Shown piece after piece: positions 7,073-12,635 of a stretch of DNA of 19,298 nt; within the stretch, counting starts at the first letter, position 1, and every line of letters begins with the position of its first letter. The notes under the pieces are model-generated. The model saw only the letters and a list, made by a program, of their open reading frames with translations. It did no database searches and was not told the origin of the DNA. Source of the stretch: UBA1306 sp964396415 (GTDB lineage: Bacteria > Spirochaetota > Spirochaetia > Treponematales > Rectinemataceae); the NCBI GenBank assembly GCA_964396415.1, contig CAYNFM010000068.1, forward strand, positions 1-19,298. The letters are read 5' to 3'. The position numbers and the translations under genes are program-made.

Positions 7073-8507
7073 CCCTAGCTTCTTTTACCGCTTCATTCGC
7101 CGCGTCCGTCTTCCACGCGGGCTTCTTCAGTTTCAGAAAGACCAGGGGCGGCAGAGCCAGTAGCGCGGTGCCCACGATCATGATCGCGAAATAGATCCAT
7201 CCGGGAATAGTTATCGAGCCGATCGGGAGGAGGCTGATGACGAAGGTGAAGGCGGTGGCGGCGAAGCCCAAGCCGCCGACGGCCCAAACGCCGACCTTCC
7301 CGCCTGGTATCTTGAAGGCGCGCGGTACGTTGGGCTGTGAGTAACGCAGTTTGATCAGCGCTGCGAAGATAAACAGATAGGCGATGCACAACAGGGTCAC
7401 GGTCATGGCCGACATGATCCAGTAGGCGGTGTTTACTCCCGGGATGAAGACGTAGAGCAGCGAGATGAGGGTTCCGATTCCAGCCTGCAGGAGGAGCACG
7501 GCCCTCGGGGCGCCCTTCTTGTTGTGGCGCGAGAACATCGGCGGCATGTTACCCTCGGTGGCGACGACGCCCAGTCCCATCGCGGGGCCGATGAGCCAGG
7601 CAGCCAGCAGCGGTATGCCTCCTATGACCACGAGAATGGCGAGGGGCGCGAGGAGCCAGGTCAAATGGTCGGCGGCCAGGAAGCCCTGGAGGGCCTGCAT
7701 CAGGCCCTCGGAGAGCTGGAGCTTGGAGGCCGGTACGACGATGGCGATGGCCAGGGTCCCGACCACCGTGATCATGAAGGTGATCAGCGCGGACAGTAGC
7801 ATGGCTTTCGGGTAATCCTTCTGTGGGTTGCGCACTTCCAGGGCGTGGAAGCCCGCCATCTCCATGCCCGCGAACATAAGCACTATCGTCGAGAGGAAGG
7901 GCAGGACACTCCAATTGACCGTCGGCACGATGGCGCCGAAGGTGAAATGTGGCAGCTGGATCACCGCGCCCGACAGCACGAAGGCGATGCCGAGCACGAC
8001 GAACAGCACTCCGGGGACGATCGTGCCGACTACGACGCTGACCGACCCGAATCGGCTGGAAAATTTCGACCCTAGCAGGGCCACGAGCGTGGTGCCCCAG
8101 AACACGATCATCATCACGATGAACATGTACAGGCCATTGCTCGACAGGGCAGGACTGATCGCGAAGGCCAGGGTCGAGGCCAGAAAGGCCAAGATGGTCG
8201 GGAACCACACGAGGTCGTTCGACCACTCGCAGAACACGGCGATGAAGCCCGACTTGGCGCCGAAGGCTTCCTTTACCCAGGAATACACGCCTCCTCCCTT
8301 GGGCCAGCCGGTGGCGAGTTCGGCGCCCGCCAGGCTCAAGGGGATCAGGAAGGTGATCGTGCCGATAAGGTACCAGCCGATAGAGGACCAGCCGTACACG
8401 GCCATCGGCGGAAGATTGCGCAAGCTCAATACGGCGGCGACGTTGATCATCGCCAATACGAAAATGCCGAGCATCTTGGGTTTGCCCTTTGTGATCGACT
8501 TAGTCAT
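7059..8507 (-). CDS. APC-superfamily antiporter, GadC-like
   Basis: A 482-residue integral inner-membrane protein with about 12 hydrophobic helices. The helix 1 region has NVAAVLSLRNLPPMAVYG, and an APC signature GWPKGGGVYSWVKEAFG sits near residues 67-83. A long central run (LEVRNPQKDYPKAMLL, then AAWLIGPAMGLGVVATEGNMPPMF) matches the glutamate:GABA antiporter GadC better than AdiC. The start is ATG 8507, which overlaps the arginine decarboxylase stop as ATGA and has AAGGAG 10 bases upstream; an upstream in-frame start at 8543 is less likely. The C-terminal tail is only about 25 residues and lacks a long GadC-type pH-gating plug. By position it should exchange arginine/agmatine and possibly ornithine/putrescine; the actual substrates are unknown. 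Confidence 0.87.
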   Translation of the reverse strand: MTKSITKGKPKMLGIFVLAMINVAAVLSLRNLPPMAVYGWSSIGWYLIGTITFLIPLSLAGAELATGWPKGGGVYSWVKEAFGAKSGFIAVFCEWSNDLVWFPTILAFLASTLAFAISPALSSNGLYMFIVMMIVFWGTTLVALLGSKFSSRFGSVSVVVGTIVPGVLFVVLGIAFVLSGAVIQLPHFTFGAIVPTVNWSVLPFLSTIVLMFAGMEMAGFHALEVRNPQKDYPKAMLLSALITFMITVVGTLAIAIVVPASKLQLSEGLMQALQGFLAADHLTWLLAPLAILVVIGGIPLLAAWLIGPAMGLGVVATEGNMPPMFSRHNKKGAPRAVLLLQAGIGTLISLLYVFIPGVNTAYWIMSAMTVTLLCIAYLFIFAALIKLRYSQPNVPRAFKIPGGKVGVWAVGGLGFAATAFTFVISLLPIGSITIPGWIYFAIMIVGTALLALPPLVFLKLKKPAWKTDAANEAVKEARDGLR

Positions 8508-10822
8508 AGCGGCAGCACTCCTTTGGGGTCCTTGCGTAGGCAATAGACGTGGTATTTTCCGTTCACTTTCTCGACGCCGTGAGTGTCGTGGGCGAATCCG
8601 GGGAATCGAGCGTCCCAGGCCTGTAGAGCCCGAAGGTAGCCGAGGTAGGGGCCGTCCTTCGCGCCCACGCTCTCGCCGGGCATCAGCATGGGTATGCCGG
8701 GGGGATAGGGCACGATGCCCGTGGCAGCGACTCGGTCGGCCATATCATCGATGGCGACCTGCTCCACTTCGCCGTGGACCAATCTCGAATACGTATCGGC
8801 GGGGGTGAGGACCGGCGCGGGCAGAGTTGAGAAGGCCGCGTCCTGCAGGCTCAACTGACCTGATTCCTTCACCTGGGAGAACATTTCGTCGGCCAAGTCG
8901 CGCAGCCCCATGCCGGCATAGCGTTCGGGCGCAGCAGCGACGATCGCCGTCAGGACCTCGCTAAGGGGCATGTTCGCGGCATAATCGTCTTTGAAACGGA
9001 GAAGGGCGTTGATCAGGGTGCCGTACTTTCCTTTCGTGACGCCGAGCGAGAAGAGGACCAGGATGGTGAAGTCGGTCGTCTTCTCGACGACGATCCCCCG
9101 CTGATCGAGGTAGGCCGTCGCCAGCGCCGCCGGTATCCCGGTCTTTTCAAAGCTGCCGTTCACCGCCACGCCCGGCGAAACGATTGAGACTTTTATCGGA
9201 TCGAGCATGCAATAGCCGTCCTCGAGATCCTTGAAGCCGTGCCAGGCCTGGCCGGGATGCAAGACCCAACAGCCGGGATCGGAGATGAGCAGCTCGTCAG
9301 GAGCGTCCGCGAAGTCCATCCTCTCGCCCGTCGAGGGATCGACGACGATGTCGGCGTTCCAGGTCCTGAACATCCAATCCCCTTCCTTCATGGCGGCGCG
9401 ATGCGCGAGGCAGAGGGCCTTGCGGAAGGCGACGGCCTCGGAGATGGATTCGGTAGTGAGCGCCAAGCCTCCCGGACCATCCATCATCGCCGCAGAGACT
9501 TCGTTGGAAACGATGATGGCGTATTGAGGCGAGGTGCTGGCGTGCATCATAAACGCTTCGTTGAAACGCTCATGCTCCACGGGACTTCGCCCGTCGCGAA
9601 CGTTGATCAGAGAGGCCTGCGACAATGCCGCGAGGAGCTTATGGGTAGAGGTCGTGGCGAAGATCGTGGGCTGATCTTTGGGATAATCGCTCGGGGCCCC
9701 GTACATCCCGAAGCGGTCCTTGTAGAGAGGATTGAAGCGCGCGTAGCCGTACCAGGCCTCGTCGAAGTGGATTCGATCCACGCTCTCGCCGAGCAGTTCG
9801 ATCACGCGGGGCACGAGGTAGGTGAGGCCGTCATAGGTGGAATTGGTGATCATCGCGTGCACGGCCCGACGGCCCTTGTCGGCGGCGAGGGGATTGGCGT
9901 CTATCGAGACGCGTATTGCCCCGCTCTTCAGGCCTTCGGGATGTATGGGGCCGATTATGCCAAGGTAGTTACGCGTGGGCAGGAGGTAGGTCGGGACGAC
10001 CCCCGTCATGGTCAGCGCCTGTTCGATCGACTTGTGGGCGTTGCGATCGCAGAGGGCGTAGTCTCCGCGAGTCGCGGAGGCCATCATGATGATCCGATTG
10101 GAGGTGGAAGTCCCATTCGTCACCGTGTAGGACCTCTGCGCCCCGAATACCCGGGCCGCGAATCTCTCGCTCTCCCCGATCGGGCCGGAGTGGTCCAGCA
10201 GGGAGCCGAGCTCGCCAACGCTGATAGAGAGGTCCGAGCGTAGGAGGTTCTCGCCGAAGTAGTCGTAGAAGATCCGTCCGACCGGCGATTTCAGGAAGGC
10301 CGTTCCCCCGGCGTGTCCAGGCGTGTGCCAGGAATACTCGTACACCTGGGCGAAGGCGATCATCGCCTTGGTCAGGGGCGGCACAATGGCCTCGCGGTAG
10401 CGCCGGATGGCCGCGATCACGCGGCCCGCGATGAAGAAGGCCGTGTCCTCGAGCAGCCACACCAGTTCGTCGGCCTCGCGCATGACGTCCATCGTCAGGG
10501 TCACGGCGTCCTGACGCTCGGCCATGATGAAGATGGGAATGCGGCCGTCGCGCGATCTGAGCAGGCCGACGAAGGACTTAGCTCTCTCGTGGCCGGCCGT
10601 TGGACCGCCCATGGTCCATTGGAGCAGCACGCAGCTCAGCGAGGGATCGGAAAGCACGACTGAGCGGCCGTCATCGAAGGACGAGGCCTGCACGACGGTC
10701 GTGTCGTTATCGGTCAACACGTGCGAGAGATCCCGCAAGGCCCGGCCTCGGGCCGACGATTCGGCGAACTCGTCGTCGACGAAGAGAATCTTTGTGCTAA
10801 TGAGCGGCGCATAACGCGGCAT
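8504..10822 (-). CDS. adiA: Biodegradative arginine decarboxylase, AdiA type
   Basis: A 772-residue PLP enzyme predicted to turn arginine into agmatine and CO2, consuming a proton. The wing domain (about 10-140) opens with a KILFVDDEF strand like AdiA. Diagnostic AdiA-like segments follow: EYSWHTPGHAGG (162-173), YYGENLFR-like FGENLLRSD, SLLDHSGPIGESE, DRNAHKSIEQ, IHFDEAWYGYARFNPLY (PLP Asp D354) and STHKLLAALSQAS with the Schiff-base lysine K395. HPGQAWHGFKD and PYPPGIPMLMPGE close the family pattern. Length is close to E. coli AdiA (about 755). AAAGGAGG (complement of 10827-10834) lies 4 bases before ATG 10822. It heads the operon, with the antiporter and ornithine decarboxylase downstream. 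The 119 bases to the divergent small gene at 10942 must hold its promoter, but none is obvious. Confidence 0.93.
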   Translation of the reverse strand: MPRYAPLISTKILFVDDEFAESSARGRALRDLSHVLTDNDTTVVQASSFDDGRSVVLSDPSLSCVLLQWTMGGPTAGHERAKSFVGLLRSRDGRIPIFIMAERQDAVTLTMDVMREADELVWLLEDTAFFIAGRVIAAIRRYREAIVPPLTKAMIAFAQVYEYSWHTPGHAGGTAFLKSPVGRIFYDYFGENLLRSDLSISVGELGSLLDHSGPIGESERFAARVFGAQRSYTVTNGTSTSNRIIMMASATRGDYALCDRNAHKSIEQALTMTGVVPTYLLPTRNYLGIIGPIHPEGLKSGAIRVSIDANPLAADKGRRAVHAMITNSTYDGLTYLVPRVIELLGESVDRIHFDEAWYGYARFNPLYKDRFGMYGAPSDYPKDQPTIFATTSTHKLLAALSQASLINVRDGRSPVEHERFNEAFMMHASTSPQYAIIVSNEVSAAMMDGPGGLALTTESISEAVAFRKALCLAHRAAMKEGDWMFRTWNADIVVDPSTGERMDFADAPDELLISDPGCWVLHPGQAWHGFKDLEDGYCMLDPIKVSIVSPGVAVNGSFEKTGIPAALATAYLDQRGIVVEKTTDFTILVLFSLGVTKGKYGTLINALLRFKDDYAANMPLSEVLTAIVAAAPERYAGMGLRDLADEMFSQVKESGQLSLQDAAFSTLPAPVLTPADTYSRLVHGEVEQVAIDDMADRVAATGIVPYPPGIPMLMPGESVGAKDGPYLGYLRALQAWDARFPGFAHDTHGVEKVNGKYHVYCLRKDPKGVLPL

Positions 10823-10941
10823 TCATCCTCCTTTGCGATGCTTTTGCCCAAATCTACTCCCTCGCCTCCCCGCCCTTCCGTGCGCCAACGCACAGATCGG
10901 CGGGTCCAGGAAGCGGGATCTTTCATGCAGGAGGCCATGTG
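10823..10941. promoter_or_regulatory. Divergent gap between adiA and a small membrane protein gene
   Basis: The gap separates two divergent genes and carries both ribosome sites: AGGAGG for adiA (complement of 10827-10832) and AGGAGG for the + strand gene (10929-10934). Midway, GTGCG (10880-10884) and CGCAC (10889-10893) form a 5-bp inverted repeat around CCAA. I do not see a clear sigma-70 promoter in either direction, so the control region is assigned by position alone. Confidence 0.4.
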
Positions 10942-11139
10942 ATGGGCAATCCCTCGTGGTTTCGGTCGATCCTCTCCGGCATCGTCGGAGCGGCGATAGG
11001 CCTGGTGTTCGTGGCGATAGCCAACCTCGTGAGCCCCGTCCCCAACTCGGCCCATGAATTGGTCGTCGTCTGCGTTCCCGCCTTTTTGTCCGCCTTCGTC
11101 GGGCACCTCCTCGGCGCACACCGCCGAAGGACGTCGTGA
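10942..11139 (+). CDS. Small two-helix membrane protein
   Basis: A 65-residue protein with two hydrophobic segments, about residues 10-30 (ILSGIVGAAIGLVFVAIANL) and 40-58 (ELVVVCVPAFLSAFVGHLLG), and a basic tail (HRRRTS). It is probably a small inner-membrane protein; I recognise no family. ATG 10942 is chosen because AGGAGG at 10929-10934 stands 7 bases upstream; GTG 10939 would leave only 4. It is transcribed away from adiA, and its stop overlaps the ATG at 11139 of the next frame. A role with the acid/polyamine operon is possible from position only. Confidence 0.6.
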   Translation: MGNPSWFRSILSGIVGAAIGLVFVAIANLVSPVPNSAHELVVVCVPAFLSAFVGHLLGAHRRRTS

Positions 11140-11204
11140 TGGGCAGGGCTCGGGGATGACGCAGGGTCTGGTATAGAAGCTTCATCGAGCTGGGCAGGGC
11201 CTAC

Positions 11205-11345
11205 ATGACCGAGAAGCGCCTGGACGCCTTCGAGGCGGCCTTCGCCCAAAAATGCCTCGCGGAGATCGGGAAGGAGCCGAACGCGATCCGGGCCGCGTTC
11301 GCGTCCGCCAGGATCAGGCGAGTCATTCGAGGGAATCGATCCTGA
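11205..11345 (+). CDS. Small basic ORF, possibly the tail of a TGA-interrupted gene
   Basis: A 46-residue frame from ATG 11205 encodes an Ala/Glu/Arg-rich helical peptide (TEKRLDAFEAAFAQKCLAE, ending in a basic RIRRVIRGNRS) with AGGG 5 bases upstream. The same frame is open further upstream through protein-like sequence (VWYRSFIELGRAY) to a TGA at 11157-11159, and beyond that to ATG 11139, which overlaps the stop of the membrane protein gene as TGATG-type coupling. So a 68-residue gene interrupted by one nonsense codon, or re-initiated at 11205, is a reasonable reading. Its last 23 bases overlap the 3' end of the convergent cbpM gene. No family is recognised. Confidence 0.4.
   Translation: MTEKRLDAFEAAFAQKCLAEIGKEPNAIRAAFASARIRRVIRGNRS
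11278..11301 (-). terminator. Strong inverted repeat past the cbpM stop
   Basis: CGAACGCG (11278-11285) and CGCGTTCG (11294-11301) form a perfect 8-bp GC-rich stem with an 8-base loop, 21 bases beyond the cbpM stop on the minus strand. There is no T tract, and it also lies inside the small + strand ORF, so termination is only suggested by its place at the end of the long minus-strand cassette. Confidence 0.35.
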
Positions 11346-11685
11346 CGAGAAGTCCGAGGAGCTCGAGGGACTCGGGGCTTTCGCTCTCCAGACGGCGCTT
11401 CAACTTCATGTTCTCGGAGCGCAGGCCCTCGACTTCCGCCTCGAGTTCGGAGACCCTCGCTCGCAGGCCGAGGACCGCCTCGATGCCTTCTTTATTGATT
11501 CCCAAGGCCCGATGGAGGCTGACGACCTTTCCCAGCCTCTCCAGGTCCCTCGTATCGACCCCGAGCTCGTCATCCATGAGCACCGTCGGGTAGAGCCCGA
11601 AATCCGCGAATTCCCTGACGAGCTCCAAATCCGCGCCGAGGTAGGCGCAGACCTGGCTCAGGGTCATGGCAGTCCTCATGCTCAT
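11323..11685 (-). CDS. cbpM: Chaperone modulator CbpM
   Basis: A 120-residue MerR-like regulator of the CbpA co-chaperone. The N-terminal part (MTLSQVCAYLGADLELVREF) is a winged-helix start, DLERLGKVVSLHRALGINKEGIEAVLGL is the typical CbpM core, and residues about 75-105 form a coiled coil (VSELEAEVEGLRSENMKL). In E. coli CbpM binds the J-domain of CbpA and blocks its stimulation of DnaK. The ATG at 11685 overlaps the cbpA stop as ATGA; ATG 11679 has better spacing from the AGAGG just upstream and is an equally possible start. The coiled-coil tail is longer than I would expect. It is the last gene of the minus-strand cassette. Confidence 0.85.
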   Translation of the reverse strand: MSMRTAMTLSQVCAYLGADLELVREFADFGLYPTVLMDDELGVDTRDLERLGKVVSLHRALGINKEGIEAVLGLRARVSELEAEVEGLRSENMKLKRRLESESPESLELLGLLVRIDSLE

Positions 11686-12635
11686 TCCTCTTCCCCTTTC
11701 ACTCGCTCGTTCCTGAGCGCCGCCAGCTCGCGAAACAGCTTCTTTTCCCTGGCCGTCGGCTTTTCGGGCAGGCGCAGCGAGACCTTGAGGAAGAGGTCTC
11801 CGCGATTCCCCGACTCGCCATAGACGGGAAAGCCCTTCCCCTTGAGCCTGAAGACCGTTCCGCTCTTCGTCTCTGGCGGAATTTTGAGCTCGAATTTGCC
11901 GGAGATAGTCTCCACCTCGCAGGCGGCGCCGAGCAGGGCGGAGTAGATGCTCAGAGGCAGCTCCTTATGAAGGTCCCTGCCCTCGAGCCGGTACTCGGGG
12001 TGGGGCTGGATGCTGAAGGTTATATAAAGGTCGCCGCTGTCAGCGCCGCCGACTCCGTCGGCGCCCTTGCCCGCTATCTGGATGGTCTGCCCGTCCCAGA
12101 TGCCCGGCTTGAGCTTGAGACGGATACTTCTCTTCCCGAGGTCGAGGACCTTGGCGCCGCCGAAATAGGCCTCCTCCAGGCTGATCGGGAGCTCGGCGCT
12201 CAAGTCCCGACCCTTGCGCGCGAATCGTGCGCCTGCGCCGCTCCCGAAAGCCTGGCCATAGGCCCCGCCGAAGATGGTCCTGAAGAACTCCGAGCCGCCC
12301 GAGTCCTTCCCGAACAGGCCTTCCCAATCCTGGGCGCCCTCAGCTTCCCGACCGCTCGAGGCCGCGTACTTGGACCAGTCGAAGTCCTCGGCCTGCCCCG
12401 CCTTCTGGTGCTGCTCCCAATCCACTCCGAACTCGTCGTATTTTCGCCGCTTCTCGTCGTCCGAGAGCACGTCGTAGGCTTCGCTGATCTCGCCGAATTT
12501 GAGGCCCGCGTCCTTGTCGGTCGTATTGACGTCGGGGTGGTACTTCCGGGCCAGCTTGCGGTACTGCTTCTTGAGTTCCTCTTTTGTGGCGCCCTTCTCC
12601 ACGCCGAGAGCCTTGTAGTAATCCTTGTATTCCAT
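11682..12635 (-). CDS. cbpA: CbpA-type J-domain co-chaperone
   Basis: A 317-residue DnaJ-family protein without the zinc-finger region, hence CbpA/type II class. The J domain spans residues 4-68 with the HPD motif at 33-35 (KYHPDVN), which stimulates the DnaK ATPase. A Gly/Phe/Ser-rich linker (about 85-140) is followed by two substrate-binding beta domains (about 143-295), with KGRDLSAELPISLEEAYFGG and LKGKGFPVYG typical of DnaJ C domains. It starts immediately after the stop of the OmpA-like lipoprotein gene (TAG followed by ATG) and has no good Shine-Dalgarno of its own, which suggests translational coupling. Pairing with cbpM is the known arrangement; being coupled to an envelope lipoprotein is unusual. 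Confidence 0.92.
   Translation of the reverse strand: MEYKDYYKALGVEKGATKEELKKQYRKLARKYHPDVNTTDKDAGLKFGEISEAYDVLSDDEKRRKYDEFGVDWEQHQKAGQAEDFDWSKYAASSGREAEGAQDWEGLFGKDSGGSEFFRTIFGGAYGQAFGSGAGARFARKGRDLSAELPISLEEAYFGGAKVLDLGKRSIRLKLKPGIWDGQTIQIAGKGADGVGGADSGDLYITFSIQPHPEYRLEGRDLHKELPLSIYSALLGAACEVETISGKFELKIPPETKSGTVFRLKGKGFPVYGESGNRGDLFLKVSLRLPEKPTAREKKLFRELAALRNERVKGEEE

Noticed and set aside
7828..8808. 326-codon + strand open frame opposite the antiporter and the adiA 3' end
   Set aside because: Shadow frame over two confident genes; low-complexity basic C-terminal part.
9239..10243. 334-codon + strand open frame opposite adiA
   Set aside because: Entirely antisense to a well-matched decarboxylase and without recognisable motifs.
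11157..11204. TGA at 11157 as a selenocysteine codon
   Set aside because: The only hairpin nearby (AGCT/AGCT around 11178-11191) is too short and lacks a typical SECIS loop; a nonsense change or later start is simpler.
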